Shown here: in pieces, positions 27,601-36,136 of the stretch
Position numbering within the stretch: position 1 is the first letter of the stretch
Layout: the number at the start of each line of letters is the position of its first letter
NCBI GenBank assembly: GCA_021324305.1
Contig: JAJPJI010000008.1
Span: forward strand, 1 to 64,000
Direction: 5' to 3'
DNA length: 64,000 nt
Source of the DNA: Gammaproteobacteria bacterium
GTDB lineage: Bacteria; Pseudomonadota; Gammaproteobacteria; DSM-16500
Made by a program: the position numbers and the translations under genes
Notes under the pieces: model-generated
The model's input: only the letters and a program-made list of their open reading frames with translations
Told to the model about the DNA's origin: nothing
Databases searched by the model: none

Positions 27601-30282
27601 TTACCCTTGAAAATTCTTCACCGCCACTTTTACCGATGTGTCCTCTCCCGGCTTAACAGCAAACCCGAGATGCTGCACCATTTCCAGCATTTTCGCATTC
27701 TCGGCAAGAATTCTGCCAGACATGCTTTTGATGCCCTTCGTTCTGGCGGCATTCATTAACGCATTCATTAATCGGGATCCCACGCCTTTATTTTGCCAGG
27801 TATCGGCGACTGCTATCGCAAATTCACACGACTCCCTGTCTGCCTGTGTAAAATAGCGGGCGATACCAATGATTGTTTCATTCTGATTTTGCACGGTGGC
27901 GACAAAAGCCATTTCCGTTTCATAATCAACCTGGGTAAAGCGCACCAGCGTTTCGGGTGTCAATTCCTTTACTTCATGCATGAAACGAAAATATTTAGCC
28001 ATCGGCGACAAATTGCCGATGAACTCCTGTTCCAGCCGCGCATCCTCCGGCCTGATGGGCCTGATCGTCACCATCACGCCTTCTGTCGTCTGCCATTGCG
28101 TGGTCAGATCAGCCGGATAAGGATGAATCGCCATATGACTGTAATTGCCGCGCGACTCAGGCGCATAATCAATCACAAAGCGCGCGTCGACAGCAATCGC
28201 GCCATTCTCATCGATCAGTAATGGATTGATATCCATTTCCTGTATTTGCGGCAGCTCGCACACCAGGTTGGAAACGCTTAATAACACGGACACCAGCGCA
28301 TTCATATCGACCGGCGGCTTGCCGCGGAATTCACCCAGTAATTTCATCGCCCGGGTTCGTGCAATCAACTGCTGGGCAAGAAATGAATTCAAGGGCGGCA
28401 ATGCGACAGCGCGATCCTGCATGACTTCAACCAGTGATCCGCCTGCGCCAAATGCGATCACCGGACCAAACACCTTGTCACGTATCACACCGATCATCAG
28501 TTCGCGGTAATTTGTATTTTTAAACATGCGCTCAACTGTCACGCCTGAAATTTTTGCTTCAGGCATGCGTGCCTTCACTCGTTCCATCATGTGATTGAAT
28601 GCGGTACGTACCGCTTCGCCATTCTGGATATTCAATTGCACACCATCGACATCCTGCTTGTGGGTGATATCAGGTGAACTGATCTTCATGACAACAGGGA
28701 AACCTAACGATTCAGCAATCACCAGTGCCTCATTCGCGGAATGTGCCTCCATGGTTTGTGAAACAGGAACACCAAACGCACTGAGTATCGCCTTTGACTC
28801 AATCGTCGTCAGTAACTTGCGCTTCTCGGCCAGCGCAGCGTTCATGATCAGCTCGGCGCCGGATGCGTCCGAGCGTGACTTCGCTGTCAGCGGCTCCGGT
28901 ACCTGTAATAATAACTGCTGGTTCTGATAATAATTCGCGAGATAGGAAAATGCCTCAACCGCCATTTCGGGCGTGCTATAGCAGGGGATTTTATTTTCGG
29001 CAAAAATCTTCAGTGATGACTTGACCTGCTTTTCTCCCATCCAGCAGGCTAGCAATGGTTTGTGATTACGCTGCGCGAAGGTACAAATTTCTTGAGCGAC
29101 TTCATAGGGTTGAGACATGGCGACAGGCACAAGAATGGTGAGCAATGCATCGTTATCTTCGTCTTTGAGGCACGCATCCACTACTCCACGGTAACGCTCA
29201 GGCGTCGCATCGCCAAGAATATCAATTGGATTCTGATGCGACCACTGCGCGGGTAAAATCCGGCCAAGTTCAGCCAGCATTTTCTCGCTCAACGTCGGTA
29301 ATGCAATGTTGAGATCAGCTGCACGGTCAGCCGCCATCACCCCCGCGCCGCCGCCGTTGGTCACAATAGCCAAACGATTGCCCTTGGCCCGGTACTTGCT
29401 TGAAAGAACCTGGGCAGCAGTGAACAATTCTTCTATGCTCTCCACGCGTACCGCACCTGCACGTCTGAGTGCCGCAGAAAAAACATCATCATCGCCAACC
29501 AGTGCACCAGTATGTGAGTGCACGGCACGCACACCCGTGGAATGCCTGCCAGCCTTGATGGCAATCACCGGCTTTACACGCGATGCGGCGCGCAATCCGC
29601 TGATGAAGCGTCGTGGATAGTGAACACCTTCAATATAAAGCAGTATGCTTCTGGTTGAGGGATCGAGCGCCAGATATTCAAGGATATCCCCAAAATCGAG
29701 ATCAATGCTGTTACCCATGGAAATAATGCTTGAAAATCCAATTTCCTTGTCCATCGCCCAATCGAGAATCGCAGCGCAGATCGCACCAGATTGGGAAACA
29801 AGCGCAATACTGCCAGGCATCGCGTAATTATTATCAAATGTCGCATTAAGATGTGATTCTGGCCGCATCACGCCAAGACAGTTAGGGCCGATAAAATGGA
29901 TGTTATATTGTTGAGCTGTCTCCAGAACAGACTGCTCCAGCGCCTTACCTTCCGCGCCCATTTCGCTGAATCCTGCCGAAATGATAATGGCAGAACGTAT
30001 GCCTTTCTCGCCGCAGTCCTTGATAACGCCCGGTACGGTTACTGCAGGTGTGGTAATCACGGCAAGGTCCACTTTCTCGCGTACATCTCGCACCGATGCA
30101 AAACACTCTTTGCCAAGCACATTCTTGTGTTTTGGATTAACCGCGAACAAGCCTCCCGCGTAATTGCTTTTCAGCATGTTGCTCATGACTTTTTTTCCAA
30201 CCGAGCCAGCGCGTTCACTGGCACCAATGACTGCCACACCTTCGGGGTTGAATAAGTCATCAAGATAGTGTTTTTCCAGCAT
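27601..30282 (-). CDS. pat: Acyl-CoA synthetase (NDP-forming)-like protein fused to GNAT acetyltransferase (Pat/PatZ type)
   Basis: 893 residues. Domains in order: CoA-binding Rossmann (GVAVIGASERAGSVGKKVM, about 13-31); succinyl-CoA-ligase-like domains with FIGPNCLGVMRP and SHTGALVGDDDVF; ATP-grasp (about 490-700) with GFPVVMKISSPDITHK; and a C-terminal GNAT domain (about 730-890) with NKGVGSRLMNALMNAARTKG. This architecture is that of bacterial lysine acetyltransferase Pat (PatZ/YfiQ), which acetylates acetyl-CoA synthetase and other proteins. Whether the synthetase part is active cannot be told. ATG 30282 has AAGGA eight bases upstream; GTG 30285 is also possible. Confidence 0.88.
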   Translation of the reverse strand: MLEKHYLDDLFNPEGVAVIGASERAGSVGKKVMSNMLKSNYAGGLFAVNPKHKNVLGKECFASVRDVREKVDLAVITTPAVTVPGVIKDCGEKGIRSAIIISAGFSEMGAEGKALEQSVLETAQQYNIHFIGPNCLGVMRPESHLNATFDNNYAMPGSIALVSQSGAICAAILDWAMDKEIGFSSIISMGNSIDLDFGDILEYLALDPSTRSILLYIEGVHYPRRFISGLRAASRVKPVIAIKAGRHSTGVRAVHSHTGALVGDDDVFSAALRRAGAVRVESIEELFTAAQVLSSKYRAKGNRLAIVTNGGGAGVMAADRAADLNIALPTLSEKMLAELGRILPAQWSHQNPIDILGDATPERYRGVVDACLKDEDNDALLTILVPVAMSQPYEVAQEICTFAQRNHKPLLACWMGEKQVKSSLKIFAENKIPCYSTPEMAVEAFSYLANYYQNQQLLLQVPEPLTAKSRSDASGAELIMNAALAEKRKLLTTIESKAILSAFGVPVSQTMEAHSANEALVIAESLGFPVVMKISSPDITHKQDVDGVQLNIQNGEAVRTAFNHMMERVKARMPEAKISGVTVERMFKNTNYRELMIGVIRDKVFGPVIAFGAGGSLVEVMQDRAVALPPLNSFLAQQLIARTRAMKLLGEFRGKPPVDMNALVSVLLSVSNLVCELPQIQEMDINPLLIDENGAIAVDARFVIDYAPESRGNYSHMAIHPYPADLTTQWQTTEGVMVTIRPIRPEDARLEQEFIGNLSPMAKYFRFMHEVKELTPETLVRFTQVDYETEMAFVATVQNQNETIIGIARYFTQADRESCEFAIAVADTWQNKGVGSRLMNALMNAARTKGIKSMSGRILAENAKMLEMVQHLGFAVKPGEDTSVKVAVKNFQG

Positions 30283-30358
30283 CACGGGTTTCCTTGTTTT
30301 TACTCAGCACCAGAGATATCGAAAGCGGCATGCCATCTTTATTACCGGATTTGTCACA

Positions 30359-31495
30359 TCAATCCAGTGTCTGCCGATAACGCTTCAAGGCTATTATCAG
30401 CATGAATATCATAAACGTCAGGATAGGCCACAGATCCACCCATACTTCCGCAAAACCTATGCCTTTCAACATGATACCACGGACAATATTTATAAAATGT
30501 GTCAATGGCAGCAGGTTGCCTATCCATTGCGCCCACTCGGGCATGCCTTTGAAGGGAAAGGCGAATCCGGAAAGCAGCATCGATGGCAAAAAGAAAAAGA
30601 TACTGGTCTGGCTAGCCTCCAGTTGCGTTTTTGCCACCGTTGAAATCGTTATCCCGACAGACAGATTCGCCAATATGAATGGAAGCACCACGATCAACAG
30701 CAGCAACGGGCTGCCTGTCATGGGAACCTGGAAAAAAACGGTCGCAATGAATAGCACCACCATGACTTGCAAATATCCCACCACAATAAACGGCGTCGCT
30801 TTGCCAATAATGACCTCGATAGGCAAAATCGGAGTCGACAATAATGTTTCCATCGTGCCATGTTCGCGTTCGCGCGTTAACGCCATGGATGCGACCATGA
30901 CAAATGTCATGGTCAACAATGTGCCCATTAATCCAGGCACGATATTGTATTGGGTAATAGCGCTGGGATTATATTTGGTGTGGACGATCAACTGCGCCGG
31001 GCCTGGTTTTGGTTTCAATGATTTTAACGGCCCGACCAAATCATATTGAAACACGTTCGACATTACTCCATTAGACGCGGCAACTGCGTAAGCAACGGAT
31101 ACAGGATCTGTCCCATCCACCTCCATTAATGCAGACGGATACTCATGCCTTACCAGTTTGCGGGAAAAATCCGGCGGTATATTCAAGGTAAATAAAACCT
31201 GATGTGTCTCAATCAGTTTTTTCGCAGCATCCTCGGTTTTCGGATAATGGTCGAATTTGAAATACTGTGTGTTTTCCAGCTCATGTATCAAGGTCCGTGA
31301 AAAAGGACCATTATCGGAATTGATCAGTGCGCTAGGCAGGTGCTTGGGATTGGCGTTAATTGCGAGGCCAAAGATGGTCAATTGTACAATCGGCATGAAA
31401 ATGATGATCATGAATGTACTGCGGTCACGCAGGAATTGCATGAATTCCTTGATGATCAAACCCCAGAGCCGGAAGAAGGAAAGTTTATATTCCAT
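30359..31495 (-). CDS. ABC transporter permease, ABC-2 type (YbhS/YbhR/YhhJ-like)
   Basis: 378-residue inner-membrane protein. One N-terminal helix (about 25-45), a large periplasmic domain (about 45-180), then five helices. The ABC-2 signature segment is ALTREREHGTMETLLSTPIL. Third gene of an HlyD-ATPase-permease exporter; its start overlaps the ATPase stop (TAATG-type). Only one permease gene is present, so the transporter is probably a homodimer, unlike E. coli YbhSR with two. Substrate unknown (drug, lipid or peptide). Confidence 0.87.
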   Translation of the reverse strand: MEYKLSFFRLWGLIIKEFMQFLRDRSTFMIIIFMPIVQLTIFGLAINANPKHLPSALINSDNGPFSRTLIHELENTQYFKFDHYPKTEDAAKKLIETHQVLFTLNIPPDFSRKLVRHEYPSALMEVDGTDPVSVAYAVAASNGVMSNVFQYDLVGPLKSLKPKPGPAQLIVHTKYNPSAITQYNIVPGLMGTLLTMTFVMVASMALTREREHGTMETLLSTPILPIEVIIGKATPFIVVGYLQVMVVLFIATVFFQVPMTGSPLLLLIVVLPFILANLSVGITISTVAKTQLEASQTSIFFFLPSMLLSGFAFPFKGMPEWAQWIGNLLPLTHFINIVRGIMLKGIGFAEVWVDLWPILTFMIFMLIIALKRYRQTLD

Positions 31496-32418
31496 TACGC
31501 TGCCCCATTTTCTGCGGTTCTCTCGTTGACCAGATGGATGAACACTTCTTCAAGACTGGTGCTGACCCGCTCCCATTGAAAACCAGGATACTGATCGACT
31601 GCCTGCTGGATCAGCTGCGGATCAGTCCCGCAAATACGCAATTCATTTCCCCAGGCAATCACCTGTTCTATGCCTTTTTGCTTGCTGATTTTCTCTGACA
31701 AGGTTGCCAGGTCCTTTCCGCTCGCCGACCAGGTAGCTAGCCCGACACGCTTGATGATATCAGGAATGGTACCCTCAGCCATCAGACGGCCATACACAAT
31801 GTATGCGAGCCGGTTGCAGCGTTCAGCCTCGTCCATGTAATGGGTACTCACCAGTGAGGTAATGCCTTTTATGGTGAGCTGCGAGATGTAATTCCAGAAA
31901 TCACGTCTTGCCTTTGGATCCACGCCCGCCGTCGGTTCATCCAGCAGCAACAGCTTTGGATCGTGTATTAACGCGGCAGCCAGCGACAAACGCTGCTTCC
32001 AGCCTCCCGACAATTTACCCGAAAGAGTATTTTTATACTGATCAAGCCCCAGGTCTGTCATAAGATCATGTGCGCGCTTGATATAATCATACTCTTCATA
32101 GATCCGCGCAATGAATTCGAGGTTCTCCTTCACTGTCAAATCCTTGTAAAGACTGAATGTCTGCGGCACATACCCGACCAGTCGTTTGATCATGCGTGAA
32201 TTCTGCAAGATATCATAGCCAAGGCAGATTCCGGTGCCTGAATCGGGTGTCATCAATCCGCATAACATGCGGATGGTTGTTGTCTTTCCGCTGCCATTCG
32301 GCCCCAGAAATCCGAATATCTCACCGCGTCTGACCTTGAGGGAAACGTTATTGACTGCGGGCTTGCCATTGAAGCTCTTATTTAAATCATGAACATCCAC
32401 TACATAATCGTCAGACAT
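31495..32418 (-). CDS. ABC transporter ATP-binding protein (YbhF-like, single nucleotide-binding domain)
   Basis: 307-residue ATPase with Walker A FLGPNGSGKTTTIRMLCGLM (about 36-55), signature LSGGWKQRLSLAAALIHDPK, Walker B LLLLDEPTAGVDP and the switch His in LVSTHYMDEAE. The C-terminal 80 residues follow the DrrA-type extension. It energises export through the adjacent permease. It starts ten bases after the HlyD-type gene, on the same strand. E. coli YbhF has two such domains; this is a half-size version. Confidence 0.9.
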   Translation of the reverse strand: MSDDYVVDVHDLNKSFNGKPAVNNVSLKVRRGEIFGFLGPNGSGKTTTIRMLCGLMTPDSGTGICLGYDILQNSRMIKRLVGYVPQTFSLYKDLTVKENLEFIARIYEEYDYIKRAHDLMTDLGLDQYKNTLSGKLSGGWKQRLSLAAALIHDPKLLLLDEPTAGVDPKARRDFWNYISQLTIKGITSLVSTHYMDEAERCNRLAYIVYGRLMAEGTIPDIIKRVGLATWSASGKDLATLSEKISKQKGIEQVIAWGNELRICGTDPQLIQQAVDQYPGFQWERVSTSLEEVFIHLVNERTAENGAA

Positions 32419-32428
32419 ATCATCAGGC

Positions 32429-33274
32429 CTAATACGTCACATACATAGGCTGTCCCGGATGCATATTGAACGCATCCCGCGGCGCAAACTCAGCCTCGAT
32501 TCGGTAAACCAGTTTTGCGTTGGTTTCATTGCTGTATATCACAGGAGGAGTATATTCCGCGCTTGGCGAAATAAAGCTGATTTTTCCTGAATAGGATTTG
32601 TCGCACCCATCACACCTGACCGATACGTTGCCGCCCAGTTTTAAAAAACCCAGCGCCGGCTCTTCAACATAGAAAATAACCTTGATATCTCCAGGTGCCA
32701 ATAGAGATAAAACAGACTGGCCGGATTGTGTATACTCCCCCTGCCGATAATAGATATCAAAGACAATTGCATCAACAGGAGCTCGAATCTGTTTCTGTTC
32801 CGTGGTCCATTTGGACTGGGCCAGCGCAGACGATGTCGAAGCGATATTGGCGTTGGCCTGGGCAAGCTGCGCAACATAGGCATTATAAACGGCTCTTGCG
32901 TTATCAAGCTGTGATTGCTGTATCGCATTTTTGGTGACAAGAATTTTGTAACGCTCAAACGTGAGTTTCGCATACTCCAGGTTTGCAGCAATCGCGTCAC
33001 GGGAATCAACGGCCTGTTTGAGATTTTCCACTGCGGCATTATAGATATCACTCTCGGGCTGCGCTTCCAGAACAAATAGCAAATCGCCCTGCCTGACTTC
33101 ATTCCCGCGCGTAACCAGCAGCTGTTTTAATACACCGGAAACGCTGGTCGCCATGTAAGTATACCGCCCCTCAACATAACCTTGAGCGCTTCGTGAAGAT
33201 TCCTGTGTGCAACCCGCAACGAATATCGCTGAGACAATGACTGATAATTGATAGAGAATCCACTTAAATCTCAT
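32429..33274 (-). CDS. HlyD/YbhG-type periplasmic adaptor, lipoprotein-like
   Basis: 281 residues. The N-terminal segment is a lipoprotein signal with lipobox VAGC (about residues 19-22). The lipoyl/barrel-sandwich halves are VSGVLKQLLVTRGNEVRQGD and later IRAPVDAIVFDIYYRQGEY. Between them is a long coiled coil (about 90-165), and then a beta-barrel domain. It would bridge the ABC pump to an outer-membrane TolC-type channel, which is not in the window. ATG 33274 has AGGA eight bases upstream; the ORF's earlier ATG (33283) overlaps that site. First gene of the exporter operon. Confidence 0.86.
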   Translation of the reverse strand: MRFKWILYQLSVIVSAIFVAGCTQESSRSAQGYVEGRYTYMATSVSGVLKQLLVTRGNEVRQGDLLFVLEAQPESDIYNAAVENLKQAVDSRDAIAANLEYAKLTFERYKILVTKNAIQQSQLDNARAVYNAYVAQLAQANANIASTSSALAQSKWTTEQKQIRAPVDAIVFDIYYRQGEYTQSGQSVLSLLAPGDIKVIFYVEEPALGFLKLGGNVSVRCDGCDKSYSGKISFISPSAEYTPPVIYSNETNAKLVYRIEAEFAPRDAFNMHPGQPMYVTY

Positions 33275-33407
33275 GCACCACATCCTGACGATTATACATT
33301 TAAGAGTCTTATTTGTATGATTATAACTCTTTAACGAATGGTGTCATCCCCGCAGAGACAAAAGATAGTGAATGAAATGCACGCTATTGCGTGAACGTGC
33401 CGCGGCC

Positions 33408-33653
33408 TTAATCGAAACTGTATGTCAGCGTGAATGTCAGTATATTGGCTGACGGAATGGCGCCGGAACTGGAATTAAGATTACCTGACCCTTGTGTGTG
33501 CGTCAGCTCAAGGTTGGTTGAAAAATACGACTTGGGAATATCGTAGCCCATGCCTACCCCATAAACAGGACGGATTCTCCGGTGGGTCGTTGTGCTGGTA
33601 TTCGTTGCGCTGATACTGCCTGGCTGATTGAATCCGCCAGCACACAAGACCAC
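33408..33653 (-). pseudogene. C-terminal remnant of an outer-membrane beta-barrel protein
   Basis: 81 residues whose last two-thirds look like barrel strands: RPVYGVGMGYDIPKSYFSTN, LELTHTQGSG and the terminal strand ILTFTLTYSFD, which has the alternating pattern of a BAM-targeting end. There is no signal peptide and the first 15 residues look out of frame. No matching N-terminal coding is seen between 33654 and 33772. Most likely a decayed gene; a very short intact gene is less likely. Confidence 0.5.
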
Positions 33654-33772
33654 GGCAAAATGTAGAAGAGAAGGTAATTTCTCGCAGACGCCTCGTTTGT
33701 AGTAATTAGTCAGGTTGCGCTTGGAGTGATCAAATTATATATATTGTTAAATATTTATCGATATTTAGACAA

Positions 33773-34141
33773 TCAGGCAAAAAAACTCTTGTTCCTGATT
33801 ACCCACTTTTTATCAATTTTCAGCAGCGTGATGTAATCCGTGAATACGTGCCCGGCAGCAACAACACGCGCCTTGACCATGGCCACATCCCCGGTGTAAT
33901 CGATCAAATGAATGACCTTGTCATAAATTTCATTATTTTTTGCAGCGCTTGGAACACTGGTTATTCTGGCTATGAAATCGTTTAATGACCAGTGACAAAA
34001 TTGACCATTCAATATCCCGGTGATAACCGCCTCAGGATGAAATACATCACGAATCTGCTCACTGTCAGCGTGATATGTCCCGGTAAAATAAGTGGTCACC
34101 GCATTGGTGATTGCATCCTTATCATTCGTTACATTCTTCAT
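33773..34141 (-). CDS. SnoaL/NTF2-like protein (lumazine-binding-type)
   Basis: 122 residues forming a single NTF2-like cone domain: an N-terminal helix DKDAITNAVTTYFTGTYHAD, then FHPEAVITG, HWSLNDFIARI and the strand pairs ending DYITLLKIDKKWVIRNKSFF. This fits the putative lumazine-binding subgroup, small cytosolic ligand-binding or enzyme folds with no fixed function. Divergent from the LuxR-type regulator (111 bases between starts), so it is a plausible target of that regulator. Confidence 0.75.
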   Translation of the reverse strand: MKNVTNDKDAITNAVTTYFTGTYHADSEQIRDVFHPEAVITGILNGQFCHWSLNDFIARITSVPSAAKNNEIYDKVIHLIDYTGDVAMVKARVVAAGHVFTDYITLLKIDKKWVIRNKSFFA

Positions 34142-34252
34142 GTCAGCCTCTCAAAAATAGTTATGTGGTTGGTTTTCAGCAACTTGTTAACTGCGTCGCA
34201 AAATAATCAAGAGAAAGATGTATTTTTTGCGTTAATATTGTACAATTTCAAA

Positions 34253-35062
34253 ATGACAGCCAATATTACTCTCAAGAACTCACATGTTTTTCTGACCTCC
34301 AGTCCGGAAGTCGATTCCATTGTGAATCCGCTGAAAGCGAGCTTCGGTATCTCCAGTTTTGTCTACCAGCGCAATGACAATGACGGCTCGGAAATCAGGC
34401 TTTCCAACCAGCCTGACTGGCAAAAGCATTTTTATGACCAGGGCTTTTATCGAATCAGCGGTTTTGAGAAGCATCCTGATCACTATCAGTCAGGATTCGT
34501 CGTCTGGTCACACCTTTCCCACCACCAACCGATATTAAATGCCGCCCGTCACTTCAATATCGATCACGGGATGACTCTCATTCAAAAAAATGCCGCAGGA
34601 TGTGAATTTTTCTTTATCGGCACAACGCCTGATAAACCTTATGTCACGAATTTATTAATCAACAATATCCCTTTGCTGATACGCTTTACTGCCTATTTCA
34701 AAGAGCAAGCCGCTTCCTTGATCAAACAGGCAGAAAAAGAACGTCTGGTGATTCCGGACAAGTTTGTCAATGTGACCTCACATGAACTTGGCATTCCTTA
34801 TAAATCCACTCCGGCGCACCCTTACAATCTGCTGAAGATGCCGGATCTTTACAGCAAAAAAATACCCGCATTATCGCAACGTGAAATCGCTTGCGCGAAA
34901 TTATTATTGCAGGGTAAATCAGCGCGTCTCATTGGCGAACAATTATTCATCTCACCCCGAACGGTTGAAACCCACTTACAGCATATCAAGGAAAAACTTC
35001 ATTGCCGTACCAAAGCGGAATTGATTTCCCGGCTGCTTGATCTCAATTTTGACTTACTGTGA
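34253..35062 (+). CDS. LuxR-family transcriptional regulator (C-terminal HTH)
   Basis: 269 residues. The C-terminal GerE-type helix-turn-helix (about 205-262) includes LSQREIACAKLLLQGKSARL, ISPRTVETHLQHIKEKLHC and KAELISRLL. The N-terminal 200 residues form a sensor domain without receiver Asp or PAS motifs; it has aromatic and His-rich patches (GFVVWSHLSHHQP), so it probably binds a small ligand. The ORF extends upstream to 33992, over the divergent NTF2-like gene. ATG 34253 gives a normal N-terminus, though its ribosome-binding site is weak. Followed by an intrinsic terminator at 35104. Confidence 0.82.
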   Translation: MTANITLKNSHVFLTSSPEVDSIVNPLKASFGISSFVYQRNDNDGSEIRLSNQPDWQKHFYDQGFYRISGFEKHPDHYQSGFVVWSHLSHHQPILNAARHFNIDHGMTLIQKNAAGCEFFFIGTTPDKPYVTNLLINNIPLLIRFTAYFKEQAASLIKQAEKERLVIPDKFVNVTSHELGIPYKSTPAHPYNLLKMPDLYSKKIPALSQREIACAKLLLQGKSARLIGEQLFISPRTVETHLQHIKEKLHCRTKAELISRLLDLNFDLL

Positions 35063-35103
35063 TTTATATGCTGTCAGCTTAGCGCAGCAGGTCTGACTGG
35101 CAT

Positions 35104-35124
35104 ATCCGTAAAAATACGGATTTT
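35104..35124 (+). terminator. Intrinsic terminator of the LuxR-type gene
   Basis: ATCCGTA (35104-35110), AAAA loop, TACGGAT (35115-35121), followed directly by TTT; 42 bases after the stop codon at 35062. Short but well formed. Confidence 0.65.
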
Positions 35125-35148
35125 GACAGAAGGGATGCGGATAGTGCA

Positions 35149-35178
35149 GCGTGTCCGCAAGCCGGCTTGCGGACACGC
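35149..35178. terminator. Perfect 30-base palindrome between the LuxR-type gene and secF
   Basis: GCGTGTCCGCAAGCC (35149-35163) is followed immediately by its exact reverse complement (35164-35178). It lies 19 bases past the secF stop. There is no T-run on either side, so it may act as a bidirectional end, a binding site or a cruciform element. Confidence 0.45.
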
Positions 35179-35196
35179 CAGAAAATTATATGAGAG

Positions 35197-36132
35197 CTAT
35201 GGACGTTCGTCGACTTCCTTGGGTACTGCGATTAAATGCGCGCGTGTCAACCCCAATGAAATTGTCAGTGATCCTGCCACATAGATAGAGGAATAGGTTC
35301 CAACGATAATACCTATGATTAACGCCAGCGAGAACCCGTGCAGCAAACTCCCTCCAAGGAAGAACAGAGCCAATACTACCGTCAGGGTCAAGGCAGAAGT
35401 CATGATTGTTCGGGACAGTGTCTGGTTTATTGACTGATTCATCACTTCCAGAGCGTCAGCCTTGCGAAACTTGCGGAAGTTTTCACGAACGCGGTCAAAG
35501 ATAACAATCGTATCATTCAATGAATAGCCAATTACCGTTAGTACCGCCGCGAGCGCGATCAGGTTAAACTCAATGTGAAAGAAAGAAAACACTCCAAGAA
35601 TAATGACTGGATCATGTATTAATGCCACAGTAGAGCCGATAGCAAACCGCATGTCAAACCGGAATGCGATATACACCATGGTGCCGAGCAGAGCGATCAC
35701 TATCGCGATCAATCCCTTGCTCGCCATTTCCTGTCCCACTTGCGGACCAATATAGTTGACCTGGTCCATTTTCGCTCCTGGCAATACCGACAAAACCTGA
35801 TTCACCATAGCCGTCTGGGCTTTTTCATCCATCATGGCAGGTTTGCTTTCTTTCGGCACCAGACTGATCAGTACATCTTTGGAAGTACCATAGCTGATCA
35901 CAACTGCATCCTTGAAGCCGGCTTTTTCCAGATTATCCTGTATCTGGGTGAGATCAGCCGCCTGGGGATAGCTAACCTGGATTTGCGTACCGCCTGTAAA
36001 ATCGAGTCCCCAGGTCAGCCCATGATATGCCAGTGAAATCAGCGATAATGAAAATAATATGATGGAAAGCACCGCTGCCCACTTACGCTGGGCCATAAAA
36101 TCAATTTTCGTATTATGTTTAAAAAATTCCAT
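35197..36132 (-). CDS. secF: Protein translocase subunit SecF
   Basis: 311-residue inner-membrane partner of SecD in the Sec holotranslocon; uses the proton-motive force to pull exported proteins. It has six helices, a first periplasmic domain, the SecF start region FMAQRKWAAVLSI, GLDFTGGTQIQVSY (the D/G-rich P1 entry) and NDTIVIFDRVRENFRK in the membrane core. It follows secD by four bases, in the normal yajC-secD-secF order. Confidence 0.95.
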   Translation of the reverse strand: MEFFKHNTKIDFMAQRKWAAVLSIILFSLSLISLAYHGLTWGLDFTGGTQIQVSYPQAADLTQIQDNLEKAGFKDAVVISYGTSKDVLISLVPKESKPAMMDEKAQTAMVNQVLSVLPGAKMDQVNYIGPQVGQEMASKGLIAIVIALLGTMVYIAFRFDMRFAIGSTVALIHDPVIILGVFSFFHIEFNLIALAAVLTVIGYSLNDTIVIFDRVRENFRKFRKADALEVMNQSINQTLSRTIMTSALTLTVVLALFFLGGSLLHGFSLALIIGIIVGTYSSIYVAGSLTISLGLTRAHLIAVPKEVDERP

Positions 36133-36136
36133 TGCG

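Noticed and set aside
30402-31049. 215-codon plus-strand ORF inside the ABC permease gene
   Set aside because: Antisense shadow of a well-supported ABC-2 permease.
33992-34252. Upstream extension of the LuxR-type gene
   Set aside because: It runs antisense over the NTF2-like gene and the extra residues look non-coding.
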